This document shows, one piece after another, positions 22,244 to 36,042 of a DNA stretch of 64,000 bases (the first letter of the stretch is position 1; every line of letters starts with the position of its first letter). A program made the position numbers and the translations under genes. Below the pieces are notes generated by a model. That model did not search any database and was not told where the DNA came from. It saw only the letters and a program-made list of their open reading frames with translations. The stretch comes from Streptomyces sp. NBC_00376 (GTDB lineage: Bacteria; Actinomycetota; Actinomycetes; Streptomycetales; Streptomycetaceae). The stretch is taken from positions 7,130,001-7,194,000 of the forward strand of contig NZ_CP107960.1 in assembly GCF_036077095.1 (NCBI RefSeq), read 5' to 3'.

Positions 22244-23230
22244 ATGAAGCGTCACCTCATCTCGGCCGCCGATCTCACCCGCGACGACGCCGTCCTGATC
22301 CTCGACACCGCCGAGGAGATGGCCAGGGTCGCGGACCGGCCGATCAAGAAGCTCCCCACCCTGCGCGGCCGTACCGTCGTCAACCTCTTCTTCGAGGACT
22401 CGACCCGCACCCGCATTTCCTTCGAGGCCGCCGCCAAGCGCCTCTCCGCGGACGTCATCAACTTCTCCGCGAAGGGCTCTTCCGTCTCCAAGGGCGAGTC
22501 GCTCAAGGACACCGCGCTGACCCTGGAGGCGATGGGCGCCGACGCCGTCGTCATCCGGCACGGCGCCTCCGGCGCCCCGTACCGCCTCGCCACCTCCGGC
22601 TGGATCGACGGCGCCGTCGTCAACGCCGGTGACGGTACCCACGAGCACCCCACCCAGGCCCTCCTGGACGCCTTCACGATGCGCCGCCGCCTGGTCGGGA
22701 CCGACAGCGGTCTCGGCCGGGACCTCGAAGGCCGCCGGATCACCATCGTCGGCGACATCCTGCACAGCCGGGTGGCCCGCTCCAACGTGCACCTGCTGAC
22801 GACGCTCGGCGCCCACGTCACCCTGGTGGCCCCGCCGACCCTTGTCCCGGTCGGCGTCGAGCGGTGGCCCTGCGACGTCAGCTACAGCCTCGACGGCGTG
22901 CTGCCGAAGTCCGACGCGGTGATGATGCTCCGTGTGCAGCGTGAACGGATGAACGCCGCGTACTTCCCGACCGAGCGCGAGTACTCCCGCCGCTACGGCC
23001 TGGACGCCGACCGCATGGCGCGGATGCCCGAGCACGCCGTCGTCATGCACCCCGGCCCGATGGTGCGCGGCATGGAGATCACCGCCGAGGTCGCCGACTC
23101 CGACCGGTGCACGGTCGTCGAGCAGGTCGCCAACGGCGTCTCGATCCGCATGGCCGTCCTGTACCTGCTGCTGGGCGGGTACGAATCCGCCGCCCCCGCC
23201 GCCCCGTCCCGTACCGAGGAGAACAAGTAA
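22244..23230 (+). CDS. pyrB: Aspartate carbamoyltransferase catalytic subunit
   Basis: Condenses carbamoyl phosphate with aspartate. The 328-aa protein has the carbamoyl phosphate motif [13 protein letters not shown], the [11 protein letters not shown] motif and [14 protein letters not shown] chose ATG 22244 ([15 protein letters not shown]), which matches the family N-terminus and follows GGAG; the ATG at 22208 would add 12 unusual residues. No pyrI regulatory subunit is present. pyrC starts 2 nt after its stop. Confidence 0.96.
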   Translation: MKRHLISAADLTRDDAVLILDTAEEMARVADRPIKKLPTLRGRTVVNLFFEDSTRTRISFEAAAKRLSADVINFSAKGSSVSKGESLKDTALTLEAMGADAVVIRHGASGAPYRLATSGWIDGAVVNAGDGTHEHPTQALLDAFTMRRRLVGTDSGLGRDLEGRRITIVGDILHSRVARSNVHLLTTLGAHVTLVAPPTLVPVGVERWPCDVSYSLDGVLPKSDAVMMLRVQRERMNAAYFPTEREYSRRYGLDADRMARMPEHAVVMHPGPMVRGMEITAEVADSDRCTVVEQVANGVSIRMAVLYLLLGGYESAAPAAPSRTEENK

Positions 23231-23232
23231 CC

Positions 23233-24519
23233 ATGAGCAAGATCCTTATCCGCGGCGCGAAGGTCCTCGGCGGCGAACCCCAGGACGTCCTGATCGACGG
23301 CGAGACCATCGCCGCCGTCTCCACCGGCATCGAGGCCGGCGACGCGACCGTCGTCGAGGCCGAGGGCCTGATCCTGCTGCCCGGCCTGGTCGACCTCCAC
23401 ACCCACCTGCGCGAGCCCGGCCGCGAGGACTCCGAGACCGTCCTCACCGGCACCAAGGCCGCGGCCGTCGGCGGCTTCACCGCCGTGCACGCGATGGCCA
23501 ACACCTTCCCGGTCGCCGACACCGCCGGCGTCGTCGAGCAGGTCTGGCGGCTCGGCAAGGAGTCCGGCTACTGCGACGTGCAGCCGATCGGCGCCGTCAC
23601 CGTCGGCCTGGAGGGCAAGAAGCTCGCCGAGCTCGGTGCCATGCACGATTCGGCTGCCGGGGTGAAGGTCTTCTCCGACGACGGCAAGTGCGTCGACGAC
23701 GCGGTGATCATGCGCCGCGCGCTGGAATACGTGAAGGCCTTCGACGGCGTCGTCGCCCAGCACGCCCAGGAGCCCCGCCTCACCGAGGGCGCCCAGATGA
23801 ACGAGGGCGTCGTCTCCGCCGAACTCGGTCTCGGCGGCTGGCCCGCCGTCGCCGAGGAGTCGATCATCGCCCGCGACGTGCTGCTGGCCGCCCACGTCGG
23901 CTCCCGGGTGCACATCTGCCACCTGTCGACCGCAGGCTCCGTCGAGATCGTCCGCTGGGCCAAGTCCAAGGGCTGGAACGTCACCGCCGAGGTCACTCCG
24001 CACCACCTGCTCCTCACCGACGAGCTCGTGCGGTCCTACGACCCGGTCTACAAGGTGAACCCGCCGCTGCGCACCGAGGCCGACGTCATGGCCCTGCGCG
24101 AGGCGCTCGCCGACGGCACCATCGACTGCGTCGCCACCGACCACGCCCCGCACCCGCACGAGGACAAGGACTGCGAGTGGGCCGCTGCCGCCATGGGCAT
24201 GGTGGGCCTGGAGACCGCGCTCTCCGTCGTCCAGCAGACGATGGTCGAGACCGGAATGATCGACTGGGCGGGCGTCGCCGACCGGATGTCGTTCCGCCCG
24301 GCCGCCATCGGACGGCTCGACGGACACGGCCGGCCCGTCTCGGCCGGTGAGCCCGCCAACCTCACCCTGGTCGATCCGGCTTACCGTGGTGTCGTGGACC
24401 CCGCGGGCTTCGCCTCCCGCAGCCGCAACACTCCGTACGAGGGGCGCGAGCTGCCGGGCCGAGTCACCCACACCTTCCTGCGGGGCCGTGCCACGGTCGT
24501 CGACGGGAAGCTCGCGTGA
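23233..24519 (+). CDS. pyrC: Dihydroorotase
   Basis: Zinc amidohydrolase that closes carbamoyl aspartate to dihydroorotate, type I, 428 aa. Metal ligands are in [12 protein letters not shown] (HxH), the later [11 protein letters not shown] and VATDHAPH. The carboxylated lysine found in some type I enzymes is not obvious: the expected region reads VKVFSDDGK with an Asp-rich loop, as in other PyrC of this class. Its stop overlaps the next GTG. Confidence 0.95.
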   Translation: MSKILIRGAKVLGGEPQDVLIDGETIAAVSTGIEAGDATVVEAEGLILLPGLVDLHTHLREPGREDSETVLTGTKAAAVGGFTAVHAMANTFPVADTAGVVEQVWRLGKESGYCDVQPIGAVTVGLEGKKLAELGAMHDSAAGVKVFSDDGKCVDDAVIMRRALEYVKAFDGVVAQHAQEPRLTEGAQMNEGVVSAELGLGGWPAVAEESIIARDVLLAAHVGSRVHICHLSTAGSVEIVRWAKSKGWNVTAEVTPHHLLLTDELVRSYDPVYKVNPPLRTEADVMALREALADGTIDCVATDHAPHPHEDKDCEWAAAAMGMVGLETALSVVQQTMVETGMIDWAGVADRMSFRPAAIGRLDGHGRPVSAGEPANLTLVDPAYRGVVDPAGFASRSRNTPYEGRELPGRVTHTFLRGRATVVDGKLA

Positions 24520-25094
24520 CATCACTCACCCCTCTGTACCAGCTCGCCGCAGAACGGAAGTCGGCCGAAGTGACCGACTGGTCCGCCCGGATCAGCTGGG
24601 TCATCGGACTGATCGTCCTCATCGCCTTCGTGTACTGGCTGATGCGCCAGGGATGGAAGTGGCGGGGCAGCCTCCAGTCCGACCTGCCGGAGCTCGCCGC
24701 CACCCCCGAGGGGTTCGCGGACGGCGAGAAGCTGCTCACACTGACCGGCCGGTACCACGCCTCGACCACCGCCGGGCAGTGGCTCGACCGGATCGTCGCC
24801 CACGGCCTGGGCACCCGCAGCCGCGTCGAGCTCACCCTGACCGAACAGGGCCTGGACGTCGTACGGCCCGGGGCCGCCGACTTCTTCGTGCCGGCCGCCG
24901 CCCTGCGCGGGGCCCGGCTCGACAAGGGCATCGCCGGCAAGGTCCTCCCCGAGGGCGGCCTGCTGATCATCACCTGGGCGCACGGCGACAAACTGATCGA
25001 CTCCGGATTCCGCTCCGACCGCTCAGCCGAGCACCCGGCCTGGGTCGAGGCCATCGACCAACTCACCAGAACTACGGAAGGCACCGCACGATGA
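24516..25094 (+). CDS. Membrane-anchored PH-like protein inside the pyr operon
   Basis: A 192-aa protein with one transmembrane segment at about residues 24-43 ([20 protein letters not shown]) followed by a predicted beta-rich domain (about 60-180). From memory this is the conserved actinobacterial PH-like family found between pyrC and carA. No catalytic motif is visible and no function is established. Overlaps of 4 nt with both pyrC and carA show strict co-translation, suggesting a link to pyrimidine synthesis at the membrane, which is inference. Confidence 0.8.
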   Translation: MTSLTPLYQLAAERKSAEVTDWSARISWVIGLIVLIAFVYWLMRQGWKWRGSLQSDLPELAATPEGFADGEKLLTLTGRYHASTTAGQWLDRIVAHGLGTRSRVELTLTEQGLDVVRPGAADFFVPAAALRGARLDKGIAGKVLPEGGLLIITWAHGDKLIDSGFRSDRSAEHPAWVEAIDQLTRTTEGTAR

Positions 25095-26225
25095 CGATCT
25101 CCACCCGGGGAGCCGCCAAAGCTCCCGCCGTACTCGTCCTGGAGGACGGCCGCGCCTTCCGCGGCCGTGCCTACGGGGCCGTGGGGGAGACCTTCGGCGA
25201 GGCGGTTTTCTCCACCGGCATGACCGGCTACCAGGAGACGCTGACCGACCCCTCGTACCACCGCCAGGTCGTCGTGATGACCGCCCCGCACGTCGGGAAC
25301 ACCGGGGTGAACGACGAGGACCCCGAGTCCGGACGGATCTGGGTGTCCGGCTACGTCGTCCGCGACCCCGCCCGGGTCCCCTCCAACTGGCGCTCGCAGC
25401 GCTCGCTCGACGAGGAACTGGAGCGCCAGGGCGTCGTCGGCATCAGCGGTGTCGACACCCGCGCGCTCACCCGCCACCTGCGCGAGCGCGGCGCCATGCG
25501 CGTCGGCATCTTCTCCGGTGACGCGGTCGCAGACGAGGCCACGCTGCTGGCCCGGGTCCTGCGGGCCCCCGAGATGGTCGGCGCAGACCTCTCCGCCGAG
25601 GTCGCCACCAAGGAGACGTACGTCGTCCCCGCGATCGGCACCAAGAAGTTCACCGTCGCCGCGATCGACCTCGGCATCAAGGGCATGACCCCGCACCGGA
25701 TGGCCGAGCGCGGCATCGAGGTGCACGTGCTGCCCGCCACCGCCACTCTGGAGGACGTGTACGCGGTCGAGCCCGACGGCGTGTTCTTCTCCAACGGCCC
25801 CGGCGACCCGGCCACCGCCGACCACCCGGTCTCCGTCATGCAGGGCGTCCTGGAGCGGAAGACCCCGCTCTTCGGCATCTGCTTCGGCAACCAGATCCTC
25901 GGCCGCGCCCTCGGCTTCGGCACCTACAAGCTGAAGTACGGCCACCGCGGCATCAACCAGCCCGTGCAGGACCGCACGACCGGCAAGGTCGAGGTCACCG
26001 CGCACAACCACGGCTTCGCCGTCGACGCCCCGCTCGACAAGGTGTCCGAGACGAAGTTCGGCCGCGCCGAGGTCTCCCACGTCTGCCTGAACGACCAGGT
26101 CGTCGAGGGGCTCCACCTCCTCGACCAGCCCGCCTTCAGCGTCCAGTACCACCCCGAAGCAGCCGCCGGCCCGCACGACGCCGCGTACCTCTTCGACCGT
26201 TTCGTCTCCCTGATGGAGGGCCAGC

Positions 26226-26233
<8 letters not shown>
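25091..26233 (+). CDS. carA: Carbamoyl-phosphate synthase small subunit (glutaminase)
   Basis: Releases ammonia from glutamine for CarB; 380 aa. The N-terminal domain has [21 protein letters not shown] split in the usual way, and the class I glutaminase triad is seen in [11 protein letters not shown] (nucleophile Cys) and [13 protein letters not shown] (His and Glu). ATG overlaps the previous stop; carB GTG starts 8 nt before its end. Confidence 0.97.
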
Positions 26234-29534
<3,301 letters not shown>

Positions 29535-29544
29535 CAGACCGACA

Positions 29545-29570
29545 GGGGGACACCGGAAACGGTGTCCCCC
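29545..29570 (+). terminator. Hairpin with GAAA tetraloop between carB and pyrD
   Basis: An 11-bp perfect stem (29545-29555 and 29560-29570) capped by a GAAA tetraloop begins 10 nt after the carB stop. It may be a partial terminator or a processing/stability element, because pyrD and pyrF continue in the same direction 64 nt further on. The overall U content after it is low. Confidence 0.6.
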
Positions 29571-29598
29571 TCTCCGTGAGGACACCGAGGACACCCCG

Positions 29599-30704
<1,106 letters not shown>

Positions 30705-30708
<4 letters not shown>

Positions 30709-31544
30709 GCACCGAACACTTCGGCGCGCGCCTGCGCCGCGCCATGGACACCCGCGGACCGCTGTGCGTCGGCATCGACCCGCACGCCTCGCTGCTCACC
30801 GCCTGGGGCCTGAACGACGACGTCGCCGGGCTCGAACGCTTCACGCGCACCGTCGTGGAGGCACTGGCCGACCGGGTCGCCGTGCTCAAGCCGCAGTCCG
30901 CGTTCTTCGAGCGCTTCGGCTCGCGCGGCATCGCCGTCCTGGAGAAGGCGGTCCAGGAGGCGCGGGCGGCCGGCGCGCTGGTGCTGATGGACGCCAAGCG
31001 CGGCGACATCGGCTCCACCATGGGCGCCTACGCGGCGACCTACCTGGAGAAGGACTCGCCGCTGTTCTCGGACGCGGTCACCGTCTCGCCGTACCTCGGC
31101 TTCGGCTCGCTGCGTCCGGCGCTCGACGCGGCGGTCCTCTCCGGCGCGGGCGTCTTCGTGCTGGCCCTCACCTCCAACCCGGAGGGCGCCGAGGTGCAGC
31201 GCGCCACCGCCGCCGACGGCCGCTCGCTGGCCCAGCTCATGCTCGACCACATGGCCGCCGAGAACGAGGGGGTGGCCCCGCTCGGCTCCGTCGGCGCGGT
31301 GGTCGGAGCCACGCTCGGGGACGCGGGGGTGAACCTGGCGATCAACGGCCCGCTGCTCGCTCCCGGGATCGGGGCGCAGGGCGCGACGCCCGCGGATCTG
31401 CCCGGCGTCTTCGGTGTTGCGGTGGGCAATGTGGTGCCCAGCGTGAGCCGCGGCGTACTGAGCCAGGGCCCGGACGCGGCGGGGCTGCGGGAGGCCGCCG
31501 AACGGCTCACGGACGAGATCCGGGCGGCCGTGGCGGGTAGCTGA
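30705..31544 (+). CDS. pyrF: Orotidine 5'-phosphate decarboxylase, type 2
   Basis: Final step to UMP. The 279-aa TIM-barrel protein belongs to the longer mycobacterial-type PyrF; the catalytic Lys/Asp set is in VLMDAKRGDIGST, substrate phosphate contacts are in APGIGAQGATPADL. ATG 30705 overlaps the pyrD stop. A U-tailed terminator follows and ends the operon. Confidence 0.96.
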
Positions 31545-31608
31545 TCATGCCACGTAACCGGGTGTTGACTCTTTCCTGACCAAAAAACTCGGTTGTTATG
31601 CCAGAAAT

Positions 31609-31640
31609 GTCCTGGTCGGCCAAGGCTGACCAGGACTTTT
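31609..31640 (+). terminator. Rho-independent terminator of the pyr operon
   Basis: A 9-bp stem GTCCTGGTC/GACCAGGAC (31609-31617 and 31628-31636) is followed directly by TTTT, 64 nt after the pyrF stop. This is a canonical intrinsic terminator. Confidence 0.85.
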
Positions 31641-31788
31641 CGTTGGTTCTCGCTGACTCGGGCGGCCTTGGCCGCTAGTCTCCGTCGAGAGCCGACGTAC
31701 ACAAGTTGTCCGTCGCTCACCTGGTGTGGAGCGTTCAGCTTCCTCACCGGTCCGTATCCGACAGATCGACATCCGAGGTGACGTAGGC

Positions 31789-32112
31789 GTGGCTCTTCCG
31801 CCCCTTACCCCTGAACAGCGCGCAGCCGCGCTCGAAAAGGCCGCCGCGGCTCGCCGGGAGCGGGCCGAGGTCAAGAATCGACTCAAGCACTCCGGCGCCT
31901 CCCTCCACGAGGTCATCAAGCAGGGCCAGGAGAACGACGTCATCGGCAAGATGAAGGTCTCCGCCCTCCTGGAGTCCCTGCCGGGCGTGGGCAAGGTCCG
32001 CGCCAAGCAGATCATGGAGCGGCTCGGCATCTCCGAGAGCCGCCGGGTCCGGGGTCTCGGCTCCAACCAGATCGCATCCTTGGAGCGCGAGTTCGGCGGC
32101 AGCGCCGCCTGA
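31789..32112 (+). CDS. mihF: Streptomyces integration host factor (sIHF/MihF)
   Basis: Small basic nucleoid-associated protein of 107 aa, actinobacteria-specific, which binds DNA and affects nucleoid compaction and secondary metabolism. It has an N-terminal helix ([20 protein letters not shown]) and the helix-two-turn-helix region [20 protein letters not shown], identical in plan to the characterised S. coelicolor protein. I chose GTG 31789 with GAGGTG upstream over the ATG at 31726, which would add 21 unrelated residues. Confidence 0.95.
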   Translation: MALPPLTPEQRAAALEKAAAARRERAEVKNRLKHSGASLHEVIKQGQENDVIGKMKVSALLESLPGVGKVRAKQIMERLGISESRRVRGLGSNQIASLEREFGGSAA

Positions 32113-32113
32113 C

Positions 32114-32144
32114 GTTCTCAGGCACTCCTGAGAACCTGGATAAT
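32114..32144 (+). promoter_or_regulatory. Palindrome and -10 element between mihF and gmk
   Basis: GTTCTCAGG-CACT-CCTGAGAAC (32114-32135) is a perfect 9-bp inverted repeat starting right after the mihF stop. It is followed by GATAAT (32139-32144), a near-consensus -10 element placed 6 nt before the gmk ATG. The palindrome could be a terminator of mihF or an operator over the -35 region of a gmk promoter. Confidence 0.55.
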
Positions 32145-32150
32145 CGCTCC

Positions 32151-32768
32151 ATGGCTGCAACATCCCGGGGGACGTCCCCCGTACCCCCGGACGTACGTCC
32201 GCGGCTGACCGTGCTCTCCGGCCCCTCCGGGGTCGGCAAGAGCACGGTCGTCGCTCATATGCGCAAGGTCCACCCCGAGGTATGGCTCTCGGTGTCGGCG
32301 ACGACCCGCAAGCCGCGCCCCGGCGAGCGCAACGGTGTCCATTACTTCTTCGTGGACAACGAGGAGTTCGACAAGCTGATCGCCAACGGCGAGCTGCTGG
32401 AGTGGGCCGAGTTCGCGGGCAACCGCTACGGCACGCCCCGCCGCGCCGTGCTCGACCGCCTGGAGGCGGGCGAGCCGGTGCTGCTGGAGATCGATCTCCA
32501 GGGTGCCCGGCTGGTCCGGCAGTCGATGTCGGACGCCCAGCTGGTCTTCCTGGCCCCGCCGAGCTGGGAGGAGCTGGTCCGCCGGCTCACCGGCCGCGGG
32601 ACCGAGGCGCCCGAGGTGATCGATCGCCGGCTCGCCGCCGCCAAGGTCGAACTGGCCGCCGAGGCCGAGTTCGACACGACGCTGGTCAACACCTCCGTCG
32701 AGGACGTGGCCCGTGAGCTGCTAGCCTTGATGCTGGAGGCTTCCGGCCACCGTGCCGACAGCGACTGA
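32151..32768 (+). CDS. gmk: Guanylate kinase
   Basis: Phosphorylates GMP to GDP. The 205-aa protein has P-loop [10 protein letters not shown], the GMP-binding [13 protein letters not shown] and [12 protein letters not shown], and [12 protein letters not shown] 32151 lies only 6 nt after GATAAT, so the transcript is probably leaderless. It is followed by rpoZ 88 nt downstream. Confidence 0.95.
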   Translation: MAATSRGTSPVPPDVRPRLTVLSGPSGVGKSTVVAHMRKVHPEVWLSVSATTRKPRPGERNGVHYFFVDNEEFDKLIANGELLEWAEFAGNRYGTPRRAVLDRLEAGEPVLLEIDLQGARLVRQSMSDAQLVFLAPPSWEELVRRLTGRGTEAPEVIDRRLAAAKVELAAEAEFDTTLVNTSVEDVARELLALMLEASGHRADSD

Positions 32769-32856
32769 CGGATGCTGACGAATTCGGTACGCCCCACCGC
32801 GGAACTCCGCACCGTCAAAGATTTCTTTGATCTTTACCCCCTTCGGAAGGCAGAGA

Positions 32857-33129
32857 GTGTCCTCTTCCATCACCACGCCCGAGGGCATCATCAACCCGCC
32901 GATTGATGAGCTCCTCGAGGCCACCGACTCGAAGTACAGCCTCGTGATCTACGCCGCCAAGCGCGCGCGCCAGATCAACGCGTACTACTCGCAGCTCGGC
33001 GAGGGTCTCCTGGAGTACGTCGGTCCGCTCGTCGACACCCACGTGCACGAGAAGCCGCTCTCGATCGCGCTCCGCGAGATCAACGCGGGCCTGCTCACCT
33101 CCGAGGCCATCGAGGGCCCCGCGCAGTAA
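32857..33129 (+). CDS. rpoZ: RNA polymerase omega subunit
   Basis: Helps fold and recruit the beta' subunit. The 90-aa protein has [20 protein letters not shown] and [16 protein letters not shown], the family hallmarks; S. coelicolor RpoZ has the same length and near-identical sequence from memory. The GTG 32857 start is chosen over ATG 32827 on that match. A hairpin terminator follows 20 nt after the stop. Confidence 0.96.
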   Translation: MSSSITTPEGIINPPIDELLEATDSKYSLVIYAAKRARQINAYYSQLGEGLLEYVGPLVDTHVHEKPLSIALREINAGLLTSEAIEGPAQ

Positions 33130-33148
33130 GCAGGAATTGCACCTTCAT

Positions 33149-33182
33149 CTCAGGCCCGGCGGTCACCACTGCCGGGCCTGAG
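33149..33182 (+). terminator. Hairpin terminator after rpoZ
   Basis: Perfect 12-bp inverted repeat CTCAGGCCCGGC / GCCGGGCCTGAG (33149-33160 and 33171-33182) with a 10-nt loop, ending the gmk-rpoZ transcript. Confidence 0.75.
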
Positions 33183-33261
33183 GTGTGTCCGGGGCGACAG
33201 CGTCGGGCCGGGCCCGGTGAGGCAGCATGGGGGTGTTCGTATCCGAGTGCGGGGAGACGCA

Positions 33262-34464
33262 GTGGACAAGCCGAAGGTCGTTCTGGGGGTCAGCGGAGGC
33301 ATCGCCGCGTACAAGGCGTGCGAACTGCTGCGCCGGCTGACCGAGTCCGGTCATGACGTGCGCGTCGTACCGACCGAGTCGTCGCTGCACTTCGTGGGAG
33401 CGGCCACCTGGTCCGCGCTCTCCGGCCACCCGGTCTCCACCGAGGTCTGGAACGACGTCCACGAGGTGCCGCACGTCAGGATCGGGCAGGACGCCGACCT
33501 GGTGGTCGTCGCCCCCGCCACCGCCGACATGCTCGCCAAGGCGGCCCACGGCCTCGCCGACGACCTGCTCACCAACACGCTGCTCACCGCCCGCTGCCCG
33601 GTCGTCTTCGCGCCCGCCATGCACACCGAGATGTGGGAGCACCCGGCCACCCAGGAGAACGTCGCCACGCTGCGCCGCCGGGGCGCCGTCGTGATCGAGC
33701 CCGCCGTCGGCCGGCTGACCGGCGTCGACACCGGCAAGGGCCGGCTGCCCGATCCCGGGGAGATCTTCGAGGTCTGCCGCCGGGTGCTGGCCCGCGGACC
33801 CGTCGAACCCGACCTGGCCGGCCGCCATGTGGTGATCAGCGCGGGCGGTACGCGCGAGCCGCTCGACCCGGTGCGCTACCTCGGCAACCGCTCCTCCGGC
33901 AAGCAGGGCTACGCCCTGGCCCGTACCGCGGTCGCCCGGGGCGCCCGGGTCACCCTCGTCGAGGCCAACACCGGCCTGCCCGACCCGGCCGGCGCCGACG
34001 TCCTGCACGCGGGGACGGCCGTGCAGCTCCGCGAGGCCGTGCTGAAGGCCGCGGCGGACGCCGACGTGGTCGTGATGGCGGCGGCGGTCGCCGACTTCCG
34101 TCCCGCCGAGTACGCCACGGGGAAGATCAAGAAGAAGGACGGCCAGGAGCCCGCGCCCATCACGCTGGTCCGGAACCCCGACATCCTCGCCGAGGTGGCC
34201 GGCGAACGCGCCCGGCCGGCGCAGATCGTCGTCGGATTCGCCGCCGAGACCGACGACGTCCTCGCCAACGGCCGGGAGAAGCTCCGCCGCAAGGGCTGCG
34301 ACCTCCTCGTCGTCAACGAGGTCGGGGAGCGCCGGACCTTCGGTTCGGAGGAGAACGAGGCCGTGGTGCTCGCCGCCGACGGCGGCGAGACCCAGGTGCC
34401 TCACGGGCCCAAGGAGGCACTCGCCGACACGGTCTGGGATCTCGTGTCGTCACGTCTCGGATGA
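33262..34464 (+). CDS. coaBC: Phosphopantothenoylcysteine decarboxylase / phosphopantothenate-cysteine ligase
   Basis: Bifunctional coenzyme A biosynthesis protein, 400 aa. The CoaC flavoprotein half has LGVSGGIAAYKACELLRRL, the APAMHTEMWEHPATQ active-site cysteine/His region of the family and DLVVVAPATADMLAKAAHG. The CoaB half begins at about residue 188 (HVVISAGGTREPLDPVRYL) and contains VMAAAVADFRP and the KIKKK motif. GTG 33262 lies 5 nt after GGGGAG. Confidence 0.95.
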   Translation: MDKPKVVLGVSGGIAAYKACELLRRLTESGHDVRVVPTESSLHFVGAATWSALSGHPVSTEVWNDVHEVPHVRIGQDADLVVVAPATADMLAKAAHGLADDLLTNTLLTARCPVVFAPAMHTEMWEHPATQENVATLRRRGAVVIEPAVGRLTGVDTGKGRLPDPGEIFEVCRRVLARGPVEPDLAGRHVVISAGGTREPLDPVRYLGNRSSGKQGYALARTAVARGARVTLVEANTGLPDPAGADVLHAGTAVQLREAVLKAAADADVVVMAAAVADFRPAEYATGKIKKKDGQEPAPITLVRNPDILAEVAGERARPAQIVVGFAAETDDVLANGREKLRRKGCDLLVVNEVGERRTFGSEENEAVVLAADGGETQVPHGPKEALADTVWDLVSSRLG

Positions 34465-34595
34465 ATTTCTCGTGACGTGCCCGTGGCCGGGCCGAAACCC
34501 TTGGAATATGGGCGTAAATGGCATCGACCGAGGCGAATCGGCCCGCGCCGGATGGCCGTGCCGCAGGTCACAGAACTCCCAAAGGGCGAGACACG

Positions 34596-34624
34596 TTGTC
34601 CGCCGGACGGAGGCGAACGATAAA
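34596..34624 (+). promoter_or_regulatory. Candidate metK promoter
   Basis: TTGTCC (34596-34601), a 17-nt spacer and GATAAA (34619-34624) form a plausible vegetative promoter 84 nt upstream of the metK GTG. No SAM riboswitch-like fold could be recognised in the 5' leader by eye. Confidence 0.5.
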
Positions 34625-34707
34625 CTGACCCCCGGACCATGCCGGGCGCAGCTCCCGGCCGTCCGCCAAATGATCAGCCAGCAGCCGCTGCAACCCCAGG
34701 GAGCGAT

Positions 34708-35916
34708 GTGTCCCGCCGTCTCTTCACCTCGGAGTCCGTCACCGAGGGTCACCCCGACAAGATCGCTGACCAGATCAGCGACACCATTCTCGACGCGCTG
34801 CTGCGCGAGGACCCCCGGTCCCGCGTCGCCGTCGAGACCTTGATCACCACCGGTCTGGTGCATGTTGCGGGTGAGGTCACGACCAAGGCCTACGCCGACA
34901 TCCCGACCCTTGTACGCAACAAGGTCCTGGAGATCGGCTACGACTCCTCGAAGAAGGGCTTCGACGGCGCCTCCTGCGGTGTCTCGGTGTCCATCGGGGC
35001 GCAGTCTCCCGACATCGCGCAGGGTGTCGACACCGCGTACGAGAAGCGGGTCGAGGGCGATGAGGACGAGCTCGACAAGCAGGGCGCCGGCGACCAGGGC
35101 CTGATGTTCGGCTACGCCTGCGACGAGACGCCCGAGCTGATGCCGCTCCCGATCCACCTCGCGCACCGGCTCTCCCGCCGGCTCTCCGAGGTCCGCAAGA
35201 ACGGGACCATCCCGTACCTGCGCCCCGACGGCAAGACCCAGGTCACCATCGAGTACGACGGCGACAAGGCCGTCCGCCTCGACACGGTCGTCGTCTCCTC
35301 GCAGCACGCCAGCGACATCGACCTCGACTCGCTGCTCGCGCCCGACATCCGCGAGTTCGTCGTCGAGCACGTGCTCGGGCAGCTGATCGAGGACGGCATC
35401 AAGCTGGACACCGACGGCTACCGGCTGCTGGTCAATCCGACCGGGCGCTTCGAGATCGGCGGCCCGATGGGCGACGCCGGTCTGACCGGTCGCAAGATCA
35501 TCATCGACACCTACGGCGGCATGGCCCGTCACGGCGGCGGTGCCTTCTCGGGCAAGGACCCGTCGAAGGTCGACCGCTCGGCCGCCTACGCCATGCGCTG
35601 GGTCGCCAAGAACGTCGTCGCCGCGGGCCTCGCCGCCCGTTGCGAGGTGCAGGTCGCGTACGCGATCGGCAAGGCCGAGCCGGTCGGTCTGTTCGTCGAG
35701 ACGTTCGGCACCGCCGCCGTCGACACCGAGAAGATCGAGCACGCCATCGGCGAGGTCTTCGACCTCCGCCCGGCCGCGATCATCCGCGACCTCGACCTGC
35801 TCCGCCCGATCTACGCCCAGACCGCGGCCTACGGCCACTTCGGCCGTGAGCTTCCCGACTTCACCTGGGAGCGCACCGACCGCGTGGACGCGCTGCGCGC
35901 GGCGGCCGGGCTGTAG
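34708..35916 (+). CDS. metK: S-adenosylmethionine synthase
   Basis: Makes SAM from methionine and ATP; SAM level influences antibiotic production and sporulation in Streptomyces. The 402-aa protein shows [20 protein letters not shown], the [16 protein letters not shown] hexapeptide region and [19 protein letters not shown] (P-loop-like). GTG 34708 is the family start (SRRLFTSE); the ATG at 34639 only lengthens it. A 16-bp hairpin follows. Confidence 0.97.
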   Translation: MSRRLFTSESVTEGHPDKIADQISDTILDALLREDPRSRVAVETLITTGLVHVAGEVTTKAYADIPTLVRNKVLEIGYDSSKKGFDGASCGVSVSIGAQSPDIAQGVDTAYEKRVEGDEDELDKQGAGDQGLMFGYACDETPELMPLPIHLAHRLSRRLSEVRKNGTIPYLRPDGKTQVTIEYDGDKAVRLDTVVVSSQHASDIDLDSLLAPDIREFVVEHVLGQLIEDGIKLDTDGYRLLVNPTGRFEIGGPMGDAGLTGRKIIIDTYGGMARHGGGAFSGKDPSKVDRSAAYAMRWVAKNVVAAGLAARCEVQVAYAIGKAEPVGLFVETFGTAAVDTEKIEHAIGEVFDLRPAAIIRDLDLLRPIYAQTAAYGHFGRELPDFTWERTDRVDALRAAAGL

Positions 35917-35940
35917 GCCCGCCGCTCTTCCGTCCGTACG

Positions 35941-35978
35941 CCGGGGCCCGGACACCGCACATGGTGTCCGGGCCCCGG
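35941..35978 (+). terminator. Hairpin terminator after metK
   Basis: Perfect 16-bp inverted repeat (35941-35956 and 35963-35978) with a 6-nt loop, 25 nt after the metK stop. Confidence 0.8.
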
Positions 35979-36042
35979 TGCGTGCGGCCCCGGCACCGCC
36001 TCGACGGGGCCGCTGTCAGTCGTGTCTGGTAGGAATTTGGCT

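Noticed and set aside
34465..34707. Possible SAM riboswitch upstream of metK
   Set aside because: I could not recognise SAM-I, SAM-II or SAM-IV consensus segments by eye; only a promoter-like signal is visible. An Rfam search would settle it.
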